Shown here in pieces: positions 1 through 7,175 of a stretch of 11,530 nt of DNA. The stretch is from Oscillospiraceae bacterium. Its GTDB lineage: Bacteria; Bacillota; Clostridia; Oscillospirales; Ruminococcaceae. The notes below the pieces were generated by a model. It had not been told where the DNA came from. It saw nothing but the letters and a program-made list of their open reading frames with translations, and did no database searches. The stretch lies in the NCBI GenBank assembly GCA_019423445.1, contig JAHZBJ010000048.1, forward strand, positions 945 through 12,474. The letters are read 5' to 3'. How positions within the stretch are numbered: the first letter of the stretch is position 1; each line of letters begins with the position of its first letter. The translations under genes and the position numbers were made by a program.

Positions 1-436
1 CGGGGGTGATGTCGGTATCTCCGGCAATGTAGTACCGGGACCCGTCCATGATAAGAATATACCCCAACCAGCGGTTGGCTTTGGGATGGTTGGGTTTGTT
101 GGTGTTGTAGGAGGCTACGGTTTCTATTGTCAGTCCTGCGGCCTGACAGCTTTCCCCGGGGGCCAGGGTGATAATCTTCTCCGGGGTGAACCCCAGTTCC
201 CCTGCGCGGTCCCGAAGATCCTCAGGTACCACGATTACGGCGTTGGCGCTTCTCACCTTTTCAATATCTTCAGGGGAGAAGTGGTCATAATGTCCGTGGG
301 TGATCAGGATTAGGTCGCCATCCCGGGGTTCTCCGACAACTCCGAAAGGATCGGCGTAGACGGTTTTTTCACCAAGGATGCGAATGCTGCTGTGGTAGAG
401 TACTGTAATGCTTTGGATCAGTCGGTCGCGGTTCAT
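1..436 (-). CDS. MBL-fold metal-dependent hydrolase, UlaG/YtkL-like (partial, 3' end outside window)
   Basis: The gene starts with ATG at 436-434, preceded by a GAAAGGAG ribosome binding site, and stays open to the left edge. About 145 residues are visible and the C-terminus is missing. Seen: an N-terminal segment ITVLYHSSIRI, like the usual opening strand of this family; the metal-binding motif THGHYDH at residues 46-52 (H47, H49, D51, H52); a later NHP with H117; and GDTD at 139-142, which supplies another metal-ligand Asp. These are hallmarks of the COG2220 UlaG-like branch of the metallo-beta-lactamase fold: cytoplasmic hydrolases using two metal ions, often of unknown substrate. No promoter is obvious in the 100-base gap behind alaX, so read-through from the fur-alaX operon is possible. 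Family is confident; substrate is unknown. Confidence 0.88.
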   Translation of the reverse strand, partial: MNRDRLIQSITVLYHSSIRILGEKTVYADPFGVVGEPRDGDLILITHGHYDHFSPEDIEKVRSANAVIVVPEDLRDRAGELGFTPEKIITLAPGESCQAAGLTIETVASYNTNKPNHPKANRWLGYILIMDGSRYYIAGDTDITP

Positions 437-482
437 AAGCATTCTCCTTTCTCTGTCCGCTTTTAGCCGGTGGAGCCAAGAA

Positions 483-507
483 CTTTCCCCAGTGGGGAGG
501 GGAAAAG
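483..507 (-). terminator. Weak hairpin after alaX, possible inefficient terminator
   Basis: On the minus strand TTTCCCC and GGGGAAA form a 7-bp stem around TCCCCACT, 30 bases after the alaX stop codon. It is followed by TTCTTGGC rather than a run of T, so termination would be poor. It may only reduce read-through into the downstream hydrolase gene. Confidence 0.3.
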
Positions 508-536
508 CGCCGGTATCTCCGGGAAAGTGATTTATT

Positions 537-1748
537 TTAAATTAACTTGTACAAAGCGGTGGCGGTTTCCTGCCAAGTGGGTTCCAATTTTCCAGATCCC
601 TGGGCAAAGTCCCCTCTGCCGCCTCCTTTGCCGTTGTAAAGGCCGTTGAGGGCGTCGCAGAGGTATTTGCAGTCGGCAGTGCTGTCGGGGGCTCGACCTA
701 AAAGGTAACAGAGACGCCCTGGCTGCCCCGCTTTCTCCCCTGGTGCAGGGTAGAGGATCACAGCAGCGGTACCGGGGACCTGGACAAGAAGATTTAAAAG
801 CATTTTCGCTTCTTTGGAATCCAGGTCCGGCTGGCAGGTGACGATGGTCCGTCCTCCGTTTTTCTCGGGGGTCCCAGCCAGCAGTTCTTTGGCGTACATT
901 TCGGTGAGAAGACGGCTCCGCTCCCGAAGGGCGGCCCCTGCTCCGGCGAGTTCCCCTTTCAGGCGGCGGATTCCCAGGGGTACCTCCGCTTCCTTTACCG
1001 AAAGGGCAGCTCCGGCCTCTTGGATCACATGGTTTTTCAGCCGGTAATCCCGGAGGGCGCGGCCTCCGCAGAGGAACTCCACCCGGCTGCCTCCTTTATT
1101 GCGCTCCAGACGGATGATTTTGATCATCCCGATTTCGCCGGTGTGCTTCACGTGGGTGCCACAGCAGGTGCAGAGGTCTCCGCCCTCCACTTCCACCAGA
1201 CGCAGGTCCCCGGAGAATTTTTCGGTTTTCTTCCGGAGGGGAAGGTGCTCCATCTCCTCAGGGGAGGCAGTGCGGCAGAGAACGGGAAGATCCTGAAACA
1301 CCTGATCATTGGCCAGCTCCTCGGCAGCTTGGGCTTCCTCTTGGGTCACCTCCCGGTCCAGGTCGATGGTGACAATATCGGTCCCCATATGGAATCCTAC
1401 ATTGTGGACCCCCAGCAGTTTCCAGAAGGCCCAGGAGAGAATGTGCTCCCCCGTATGCTGCTGCATATGGTCCAGCCGCCTGGGCCAGTCCAGAAGGCAG
1501 TCCACCACAGCTCCCGGTGGGAGGGCTTCTCGAGTAAAGTGGAGGATACGGCCATCTTTTTCGTGGGTTTCGGTGACTTCAACATCTCCAATGGTACCTC
1601 CGTCGGAGAGCTGACCGCCTCCCTCGGGGAAAAAGATGGTGCGGTCCAGCACCACCCGAAATCCGTTCTGATCCGGGAAGCAATCCAGTACCACCGCCTG
1701 GCAGCGCCGGAGGTGGCTGTCCGCCTCATAGAGTTTTTGGGTTTCCAT
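537..1748 (-). CDS. alaX: AlaX-type alanyl-tRNA editing protein with C-terminal DHHA1 domain
   Basis: This 403-residue protein is a free-standing relative of the alanyl-tRNA synthetase editing region; it hydrolyses Ser-tRNA(Ala) and/or Gly-tRNA(Ala) in the cytoplasm. Seen: the FFPEGGGQLSDGG stretch near residues 39-51; the zinc-site motif HTGEH (H98, H102); the second half of the site CCGTH (C195, H199) followed by HTGEIG; a charged helical linker at about 250-290; and a C-terminal DHHA1 domain with GGGRGDFAQG near 375-384. Length and order fit the long AlaX type. The frame is open 50 codons further upstream, but that extension only overlaps the HD gene. ATG at 1748 has AGGAGG at 1757-1762 with 8-base spacing and follows the upstream TAA by one base, implying translational coupling. 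The TAA stop is at 539-537. Confidence 0.93.
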   Translation of the reverse strand: METQKLYEADSHLRRCQAVVLDCFPDQNGFRVVLDRTIFFPEGGGQLSDGGTIGDVEVTETHEKDGRILHFTREALPPGAVVDCLLDWPRRLDHMQQHTGEHILSWAFWKLLGVHNVGFHMGTDIVTIDLDREVTQEEAQAAEELANDQVFQDLPVLCRTASPEEMEHLPLRKKTEKFSGDLRLVEVEGGDLCTCCGTHVKHTGEIGMIKIIRLERNKGGSRVEFLCGGRALRDYRLKNHVIQEAGAALSVKEAEVPLGIRRLKGELAGAGAALRERSRLLTEMYAKELLAGTPEKNGGRTIVTCQPDLDSKEAKMLLNLLVQVPGTAAVILYPAPGEKAGQPGRLCYLLGRAPDSTADCKYLCDALNGLYNGKGGGRGDFAQGSGKLEPTWQETATALYKLI

Positions 1749-1749
1749 G

Positions 1750-2313
1750 TTATTTTCCTCCTGCGATCTTTTTTTCGGTCTGCCGGAGGACCGCCTCCCG
1801 CAAAGCCTTGGTCTGGGGGAACCAGGCGGATTCTTTCCAGGCGTAGTCCCGCTGGAGGGCGTATTCCAGTTCCTCCCAGGTGGAGATAGGGGATTCATTA
1901 TGCTGAATGACCCCTTCCAGCTTGTCCAGGGCCTTGCAGAGCTTGGCTTCCGGGGACTCCAGGGCGTTCATTTCCTGGAACAACCCTTCCCACTCCCGGC
2001 GGGAATTCTCCGGCAGGGAGGAGAGAAGACCCGCCACCGCCTGATTTTCGGTTTCCTCATCTCGGGAAGTTTTCCGAAAGGTGGGGATATCCCCTGTCAC
2101 AGCCTCCCCCAGGTCGTGGACCAGGCACATCCGGATCACCCGGTTCATGTCCACTTCCGGGAATTCCGGCTCCAGCAGCAAGGCCATGGCGGCCAGACGC
2201 CAGCTGTGATCTGCCACGCTTTCCGGTCCCCCCTGGGAATTGGTACAGTGGCGGTGAGCACATTTCAGCTGTTCCATGGTCCCCAGGAAAGCCAGAAATC
2301 CATCCCAATCCAC
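1750..2313 (-). CDS. HD-domain nucleotide phosphohydrolase, HDDC2/YfbR-like
   Basis: This 187-residue cytoplasmic protein starts with GTG at 2313-2311, 7 bases from an AAAGGAGG site at 2321-2328. Seen: ESVADHSWRL with H36; LVHDLGEAVTGDIP with H66, D67, E70 and D75; and KALDKLEG with D130. Together these give the H...HD...D metal-binding set of the HD superfamily in the arrangement of COG1896 (HDDC2, 5'-deoxynucleotidase-like). Known members remove phosphate from dNMPs using Co2+ or Mn2+; substrate here is inference. It is the middle gene of a fur-HD-alaX operon, 18 bases after the regulator and one base before alaX. The last codons carry the alaX ribosome binding site. The window has a second, clearly different HD phosphohydrolase at 7289-7858. 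Confidence 0.88.
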   Translation of the reverse strand: MDWDGFLAFLGTMEQLKCAHRHCTNSQGGPESVADHSWRLAAMALLLEPEFPEVDMNRVIRMCLVHDLGEAVTGDIPTFRKTSRDEETENQAVAGLLSSLPENSRREWEGLFQEMNALESPEAKLCKALDKLEGVIQHNESPISTWEELEYALQRDYAWKESAWFPQTKALREAVLRQTEKKIAGGK

Positions 2314-2331
2314 GGCGGAACCTCCTTTATG

Positions 2332-2787
2332 TCAGCGTTTGATTGCAGGATCCTTTCCATCGCCGATGCAGCGGGGGCAGAGACCGTAAAGCTCCAGACT
2401 GTGGCCGGTGATGGCAAAGCCGGTGCTGTCCCCGAGAGCCCGCTCCAGCTCTTCCAGAGGGCAGCCGCTAATGGGCACCGTGGCGCCGCACCGGGTACAA
2501 ATAAGGTAGTGGCGGTGGCCCATTCCTTTCAACTGGTAGGAGAGAGTGCCCTCCCGGCCAGCGCTCCGCAGAAGAAGCCCCTTTTCTGCAAGGGTGGAAA
2601 GGGTGCGGTAGACGGTGGAAAGACAGACGCCGCTCTCCGTTTTGTCCCCTGGGCCCTCTGCCGCCAGAATCCGGCGGTAGACCTCCTCGGCGGTGATAGG
2701 GCCTTCGCTTCCCTCCAAAACCTCCAGCACCGCACGGCGCCCGGGGGTGTTTTTTAACCCGTAGGCTTTCAGAATGTCCGGTCTCAT
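2332..2787 (-). CDS. Fur-family metalloregulator (Fur/Zur/PerR type)
   Basis: This 151-residue DNA-binding repressor-type protein has an N-terminal winged helix (about 1-85). It includes TPGRRAVLEVL at 14-24 and the recognition-helix region STVYRTLSTLAEKGLL at 57-72. A dimerisation/metal domain follows: HRHYLICTRCG has H91, H93, C97 and C100, and GHSLELYGLCPRC has H129, C137 and C140. The two CxxC pairs make the usual structural zinc site. The metal sensed (Fe, Zn, Mn or peroxide) cannot be decided by eye; the HxHYLIC form is shared by several branches. Start choice: ATG at 2787 with AAAGGAGG at 2795-2802, 7 bases away. A longer frame to 2856 would include the promoter -10 and is rejected. 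It is the first gene of the operon with the HD protein and alaX, and is probably autoregulated. Confidence 0.93.
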   Translation of the reverse strand: MRPDILKAYGLKNTPGRRAVLEVLEGSEGPITAEEVYRRILAAEGPGDKTESGVCLSTVYRTLSTLAEKGLLLRSAGREGTLSYQLKGMGHRHYLICTRCGATVPISGCPLEELERALGDSTGFAITGHSLELYGLCPRCIGDGKDPAIKR

Positions 2788-2815
2788 AACGGTGCCTCCT
2801 TTTCCAGGATCACTT

Positions 2816-2835
2816 GGTATCACTGGTATTATACC
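2816..2835 (-). promoter_or_regulatory. Putative operator overlapping the fur promoter -10
   Basis: GGTATTATACC at 2825-2835 is a perfect inverted repeat (arms GGTAT/ATACC around one base) and contains the -10 hexamer. A further GGTAT copy lies at 2816-2820, nine bases before the first arm. Overlapping half-sites of this kind are typical of Fur-family operators, so autorepression is a natural inference. The sequence matches no canonical Fur, Zur or PerR box closely enough to name the metal. Confidence 0.5.
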
Positions 2836-2856
2836 CCCCGCCCAGGGTGCTGTCAA
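2828..2856 (-). promoter_or_regulatory. Consensus sigma-70/SigA promoter of the fur-HD-alaX operon
   Basis: On the minus strand TTGACA (2856-2851) and TATAAT (2833-2828) are separated by exactly 17 bases: a perfect match to the vegetative consensus. The -10 lies 40 bases from the fur start codon, with a good ribosome binding site between. Such a strong promoter before a repressor gene suggests that it is held down by an operator. Confidence 0.85.
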
Positions 2857-2986
2857 ACTTGGGAAGGCGGCCCCAAATGAAGAATTTTCCCTGCTGATGC
2901 ATCAAAGGACGGGATTTTTGACACTGAGTGAGTAAAGGGCAGGGGACTTTTTCAGCCCAGAAACCCCAGGGAAAGGAGCTAAGAAC

Positions 2987-3634
2987 ATGAACTCTATTTT
3001 GCGCTGTACCGTGCCGCTTTTGCTGGCCGTTTCCCTCCTGGCGGGGTGCGCCGGGGGAGAGACGATCTCATCCCAGTCACAATCCTCCTCTCAGGAATCC
3101 TCTCAGGCAGTATCCTCCTCCGCTTCTGAAAGCGGGACCCAGAGTGAGATCTCCAGCGCATCGGAGTGGAGTTCTCAGCCGCCCCAGTCATCCCCATCTT
3201 CCCAGGGTGAGGATGCCCCATCTTCCCAGGGTGATGTTAAATGCGAGGCTTATGCCCCACTTCTGGAGGATTCTCCTGACGGGTACACCGTGTCTGTTGG
3301 ACGGGTTGGGAGAGAGGGGGGAGGAGAGGTTTACCCCCTTACCGACCCTGCCGCGGTGGAGGAGACTCTGGCCCTCCTGGGTGGTGCAGCCCCTCTTCCC
3401 CCCGAGGAACAGATCACAGGGGAGTTTTATGAGAACTCCATCTATTCCATCATTATTGTCAATGAGGTGGAGTACCGCTTTACCGACTGGGGCGCAAAGG
3501 AATGTGTCCTTTACCGGGCTCCCGCCCAGGGAGAAGTGCCGGTTCTCTATGAGCCTGCCGATCCCACCGCTCTCTACTCCTGGAATGAAGAAGTGCTTTT
3601 TCCGGTGCTGAGAGCCGCCGGGGTCATGGAATAA
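2987..3634 (+). CDS. Secreted lipoprotein of unknown function with Ser/Gln-rich linker
   Basis: This 215-residue protein has a lipoprotein signal peptide: hydrophobic VPLLLAVSLLAGC with lipobox LAGC and the lipidated Cys at 21. It would be anchored on the outer face of the membrane. Residues 26-83 are a low-complexity Ser/Gln/Glu linker. The folded part, about 85-215, is mixed polar with EFYENSIYSIIIVNEVEYRF near its middle and a single Trp-containing end; I do not recognise the family. ATG at 2987 has AAAGGAG at 2972-2978. It is divergent from the fur operon and alone in its unit, ending at a strong terminator. A TTGACA at 2918-2923 has no matching -10, so its promoter is not identified. Confidence 0.82.
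   Translation: MNSILRCTVPLLLAVSLLAGCAGGETISSQSQSSSQESSQAVSSSASESGTQSEISSASEWSSQPPQSSPSSQGEDAPSSQGDVKCEAYAPLLEDSPDGYTVSVGRVGREGGGEVYPLTDPAAVEETLALLGGAAPLPPEEQITGEFYENSIYSIIIVNEVEYRFTDWGAKECVLYRAPAQGEVPVLYEPADPTALYSWNEEVLFPVLRAAGVME
3192..3234 (+). repeat. 19-bp direct repeat in the lipoprotein linker
   Basis: CCCCATCTTCCCAGGGTGA occurs at 3192-3210 and again at 3216-3234, a period of 24 bases or eight codons. The two copies encode PSSQG-type linker repeats. The DNA identity suggests recent duplication by slippage. Confidence 0.85.
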
Positions 3635-3642
3635 GACTCACG

Positions 3643-3681
3643 CACAAAAAAGCCAAGGCAATACGCCTTGGCTTTTTTGTG
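3643..3681. terminator. Bidirectional rho-independent terminator, lipoprotein gene / DUF4304 gene
   Basis: A perfect 17-bp stem (3643-3659 with 3665-3681) has a five-base AATAC loop and a GCCAAGGC core flanked by six A on the left and six T on the right. It therefore works for the rightward lipoprotein gene (stop at 3634) and the leftward DUF4304 gene (stop at 3693). Confidence 0.95.
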
Positions 3682-3692
3682 TTCTTGGCAAT

Positions 3693-4448
3693 TTATTTTT
3701 CCCGAAATCCCAGTTTTACAGCCAACCGGTCCAGGTACTCCATGTGTCCCCGGTTTCCACCGTAGACGGTGAACCAGCCGTCTTCCTCCGCGGTGATGTC
3801 CTGTCCTCCGGTGATAAGGCGCTGGCCTTTTCGAAGGTAGACCTGTCTGCCGTTAGTCTCCTCATCCAGGAAGGTAGCCCGGAACTCCTGGTAATAGGTG
3901 TCAAACCGCTCCCGGGCCTTTTCCAAATCCCCCAGATGGCCATAGATCATGGCCTCATCCAGAAGGATCAGGTGCCGGAAAAGGATGTCAAAGGAGGGGT
4001 ATTCCCGCCGATGGGCCAGGATGGCCTCCCGGGAGGAGAGAAGGTCAAAAACCGGCAGCACCTTTTCCGTCAGATCCCGGAGGATTTCAGGAAGTGCCTC
4101 CCCTGAGCCTTCACTCAGGTCAAAACATCGCTCCGCTGTCCCGTCGATGCTCCCCAGCCGGGAGCGGATATTGCATTCATATTCCTTGTAGTGTTTTTTT
4201 AGAGGTTCAGAAGGGAAGAAGCTCTTTTCACAACACTCTGGCACCCGGATCCCCAGGTTTACCCACATCAAATGAGTCTCTTCCCGGTAGCTTTGGCCGC
4301 ACTGAAAATTTACCACCTGGGAGATGTCTCCCGAAACAAAGCGGTGAAGGGTCCTGCCGGATTTCCGGAAGCCATGTTTTTTCAGCTCCCTGTAAACCCC
4401 GGCTTCAATCTGATCCAGACAGAGGACCGTCTCCGATTTGTCTTTCAT
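3693..4448 (-). CDS. DUF4304 domain-containing protein
   Basis: This 251-residue soluble protein has no signal peptide or membrane segment. The N-terminal half resembles DUF4304: a leading helix IEAGVYRELKKHGFRKSGRT, then a strand-rich part with FVSGDISQVVNFQ at about 37-49 and HLMWVNLGIRVP at 59-70. The C-terminal half is helical (about 115-200) and ends in a polar segment with HMEYLDRLAVKLGF. The biochemical function of DUF4304 is not established; the match is from memory of the family pattern. The start ATG at 4448 has AAGGAGG at 4456-4462. It lies 43 bases after yfhO on the same strand with no terminator between, so it is probably the second gene of that operon. Confidence 0.75.
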   Translation of the reverse strand: MKDKSETVLCLDQIEAGVYRELKKHGFRKSGRTLHRFVSGDISQVVNFQCGQSYREETHLMWVNLGIRVPECCEKSFFPSEPLKKHYKEYECNIRSRLGSIDGTAERCFDLSEGSGEALPEILRDLTEKVLPVFDLLSSREAILAHRREYPSFDILFRHLILLDEAMIYGHLGDLEKARERFDTYYQEFRATFLDEETNGRQVYLRKGQRLITGGQDITAEEDGWFTVYGGNRGHMEYLDRLAVKLGFREK

Positions 4449-4491
4449 CCCGCTCCCTCCTTATGATGCCTTTTGGCCTGAGGTCATTTCT

Positions 4492-7068
4492 CTAGGGCAT
4501 CTCAGGGTGGCTGGGTCCTGCCTCCGGCTCGGGGGTTTCCGGGGCAGTTTCCCCGGGAGCTCCTTCCTCAGCGGGGGGCTGGAAGGAAGAAGAATCGGAA
4601 GAAGGCTCCTCCTCAACGGTTTTACCCTCTTCACCAGAGGAAGAAGCTGGATCCTCGCTGTCGATCCGCTCCTGGAATTCTCCGTCCTGGAATACCGGGT
4701 GGATGGGCCGCTCCAGGTAGAAGGCGGGATCGTAGTCCTGGGGCGGGATGGGGCAGGGTTTCATCCGGGAGGCGATCAAGAGGTATACCACCAGAAGCAC
4801 CAGGCAAACGCCGGAGCAGATGGCCCCAGGGATGAGACCGGGGGTGGTGTACTCAAACCGGATCTCAGAGGCTCCGGCAGGGACCCGCACCGCCATGAAG
4901 CCCACATTTACCTTTTCAATGAGGGCGGGTTCCCCGTTGACGGTGGCGCTCCACCCGCTGTCGTAGGGCACCGAGAAGAAGACCAGCCGTTCGGTGCCAA
5001 AGTTGGAGGTAGCGGTAAAGCCTTTGTTATCGATCTCAAAGCTGTCGCAGGTCATCATGGCCCGGTCCGCCACATCCAGTTCCATCATATCGGCGGCCAG
5101 GTCCCCCTGCCAGTCCGGTTCCACCGGTTCCAGGATGTCCTTGTGGCGTTCCTCTGCCTCCTTGTCCAGGTAAATAGCGTGGAGGAGGGCTCTGGATTTG
5201 TAGTCAGTGGGGAGGGCCTCCCACTCCTCTTCGCTGATATAGCGGTCATAGGAGAAGCCCATAGGCAGCCAGTTCTGATTTTGATAAATGTTGTAGCCCA
5301 GACGGGTGTCCACCAGGGTGAAGCCCCGCATGGGGGACTGTTCCTTCTCCTCCACCGGGATGTAGAGCCATTTCACCGAAAGAAGGCTGCGCAGATGGAC
5401 GTATTTGGCGTCCGGCTTGGAGGAGACGTCCCGCTTTACCCCCACTTCAGGATAGAATTCCATAATGGAGGTGGGGACCACGCTGTGAAAACACTGAATA
5501 TTGGGCAGGTCCCAGTACATAGCCAGGTTGTCGTTGCCCTGGTATACATCGCTGCGGGCGAACTCTCCGTCTTCATTCATGTCCATCACCCCACGCCCCG
5601 GCAGGGCAGAGTTGGTGATCCAGCGGTTGTCGGAATAGGTGGCCTTGCCGATGAGCATCATGGTGAAGGTAAAGACGAAACAGCTCACCAGAATGGCAGA
5701 ACAGAACTGTTCCTTAAAGCGTGGGTTGTGACGGCAGCGCCGAATGAGGAAAGCGGTGATGAGGAAGAACACCAGGGTCAGGGAACCGGTAGCCAGGAAT
5801 TTTTCCAGGTACCGGTATATTCCGAACTTCCATTCCCCGTCCACCCGCTTGGGGGTTAACCCCACCATTACCAGAATAATGGCGATGACAACGCCGGTGA
5901 CCTGGATCGCCTTGGTGAATTTCGCTTTATCGATGTTTTCCAGGGCGATGGCGGTTGCCAGGACCATCATTAGGGTGGGCATGTAGAACCAGCGGGTATA
6001 GTAGGAATAATTTTCCAGAACAAAGAGGTGGTTCCCCATAGGTACCAGGGCCAGAATGGCTGAGACCGCCAGCATTCGCTTCAGCCAGCTCCCCCGGGCG
6101 GCGAAAAAGTAGGCCAGCACTCCCACAGCCCCCACCAGGGGAAGGTAGGCGGCAAGGGAGGACCACTGGGCGCCGTGGTCCGGGAAAAAGTTGTTGAGGG
6201 CGGGCATATCCGGGGCGAAGAAAAGGCTGTGGAGGATACCCAGATAGCGCTGAGGGTTGGAATAGTACCATAGGCTGGTACCCAGCAGAAGGTTGCTGTC
6301 GGTGGTGCGGGGATTGCCCACAATGGCCAGCACTGAGGGGAGAAAGGCGAACATAGCAAGCCCCATCCCTAGTATCGACTCAGTGGCCAGGGAGAAAAAC
6401 TTCTTTACGGTAAGCCGCCACTGGGGGGAGGTGAGACGGCGGAGGAAGTAGAGGAGGACAAGGGACACCTGGCCGATGAAGAAGCTGGAGTGCACTACGG
6501 CGTTGGCGGCAATGGCCAGGGCGAAGAGCCCGTGCTTGTTCTCGGTCATAGCCTTCTCCAACCCAATCAGGAGGAGGGGGAAGAAGACGATGGCTTCGTG
6601 GAAATGGTTGAAGAAGATGTTGTAAACCGAAAAACCGGAGAAGGCGTAGAGCATAGAGCAGAACACCGCCCAGTCCCCGTCCCGGACGAACCGCCGGAGA
6701 TACCAATAGGAAGTGACGGCGGCGCAGGCGGATTTCAGCATCAGCAAAGGTGCCATCAGGTGGGGCACAAAGCTGGTGGGAAAGGGGAGGGTGAGCCAGA
6801 AGAAGGGAGAAAAGAGCAGATAGAAGCTGTAGGAACCGATGAAGTTGGCGCCCAGGTCTGTTTTCCAGCTCCACCAGATATTCCCTTCCCGAATGGCCTG
6901 ATGGGCCAGTTGGTAGAAGGGGATCTGCTGGACGTTAAAGTCCCCGTAAAAGAAAAAGTATCCCTTATCATAGATGAGATAAGGGAGAAAGGCGGCAGCC
7001 GCCACAAACAGGCCCAGAAGAAAAACCTGCCCTGTCCGGGCCTTCCCCGGCCTCAGGATATGTTCCAT
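4492..7068 (-). CDS. YfhO-family polytopic membrane protein (GT-C-like putative glycosyltransferase)
   Basis: This 858-residue integral membrane protein has an N-terminal helix at about 13-33, then an outer loop with YFFFYGDFNVQQIPFY (D43) and WSWKTDLGANFIGSYSFY (D71). These acidic residues fit the GT-C arrangement. About ten or more further hydrophobic segments follow to near residue 480, then a soluble domain to about 745. That domain ends in the family signature YDSGWSATVNGEP...FMAVRVPAGASEIRFEY, followed by a last helix (746-766). Bacillus YfhO is linked to glycosylation of lipoteichoic acid; substrate here is inference. The last 92 residues form an unusual cytoplasmic Glu/Ser/Pro-rich tail. 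ATG at 7068 has GAGGTG at 7080-7075. A start 38 codons upstream would lie across the promoter and is rejected. Confidence 0.9.
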   Translation of the reverse strand: MEHILRPGKARTGQVFLLGLFVAAAAFLPYLIYDKGYFFFYGDFNVQQIPFYQLAHQAIREGNIWWSWKTDLGANFIGSYSFYLLFSPFFWLTLPFPTSFVPHLMAPLLMLKSACAAVTSYWYLRRFVRDGDWAVFCSMLYAFSGFSVYNIFFNHFHEAIVFFPLLLIGLEKAMTENKHGLFALAIAANAVVHSSFFIGQVSLVLLYFLRRLTSPQWRLTVKKFFSLATESILGMGLAMFAFLPSVLAIVGNPRTTDSNLLLGTSLWYYSNPQRYLGILHSLFFAPDMPALNNFFPDHGAQWSSLAAYLPLVGAVGVLAYFFAARGSWLKRMLAVSAILALVPMGNHLFVLENYSYYTRWFYMPTLMMVLATAIALENIDKAKFTKAIQVTGVVIAIILVMVGLTPKRVDGEWKFGIYRYLEKFLATGSLTLVFFLITAFLIRRCRHNPRFKEQFCSAILVSCFVFTFTMMLIGKATYSDNRWITNSALPGRGVMDMNEDGEFARSDVYQGNDNLAMYWDLPNIQCFHSVVPTSIMEFYPEVGVKRDVSSKPDAKYVHLRSLLSVKWLYIPVEEKEQSPMRGFTLVDTRLGYNIYQNQNWLPMGFSYDRYISEEEWEALPTDYKSRALLHAIYLDKEAEERHKDILEPVEPDWQGDLAADMMELDVADRAMMTCDSFEIDNKGFTATSNFGTERLVFFSVPYDSGWSATVNGEPALIEKVNVGFMAVRVPAGASEIRFEYTTPGLIPGAICSGVCLVLLVVYLLIASRMKPCPIPPQDYDPAFYLERPIHPVFQDGEFQERIDSEDPASSSGEEGKTVEEEPSSDSSSFQPPAEEGAPGETAPETPEPEAGPSHPEMP

Positions 7069-7093
7069 GCGTTGCACCTCGCTGTGTTTTCTG

Positions 7094-7117
7094 AGGGTAT
7101 CCCTGTTAGGGTATCCC
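7094..7117. repeat. Tandem AGGGTATCCC repeat in the yfhO leader
   Basis: AGGGTATCCC occurs at 7094-7103 and 7108-7117, 14 bases apart, between the proposed yfhO -10 and its ribosome binding site. Each copy is nearly palindromic (GGG and CCC around TAT). This could be a tandem operator or an RNA leader element; no known regulator site is recognised. Confidence 0.6.
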
Positions 7118-7140
7118 CAAAATATTCCAAAATACATTGT

Positions 7141-7170
7141 ATCATAGAAAGAAGTGGCAAAAAAGGGCAA
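7141..7170 (-). promoter_or_regulatory. Probable yfhO promoter
   Basis: On the minus strand TTGCCC (7170-7165) and TATGAT (7146-7141) are 18 bases apart in an AT-rich stretch, about 73 bases before the yfhO start codon. An overlapping TACAAT (7141-7136) is an alternative -10. The match is moderate. Confidence 0.5.
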
Positions 7171-7175
7171 AATTG

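Noticed and set aside
1749..1898. 50-codon N-terminal extension of alaX
   Set aside because: It is Pro/Ser/Arg-rich, overlaps the HD gene in another frame, and lacks a ribosome binding site, whereas ATG at 1748 has an ideal one.
1747..2757. Open frame of about 336 codons on the plus strand across the HD and fur genes
   Set aside because: It spans the antisense of two well-supported genes and the gap between them, so it is an artefact of base composition.
2918..2923. TTGACA as -35 of a lipoprotein promoter
   Set aside because: No acceptable -10 occurs 16-18 bases downstream, so the lipoprotein promoter is left unassigned.
4438..5859. Open frame of about 473 codons on the plus strand across yfhO
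   Set aside because: It is antisense to the conserved C-terminal part of the YfhO protein, with no family resemblance and His/Gly-rich composition.
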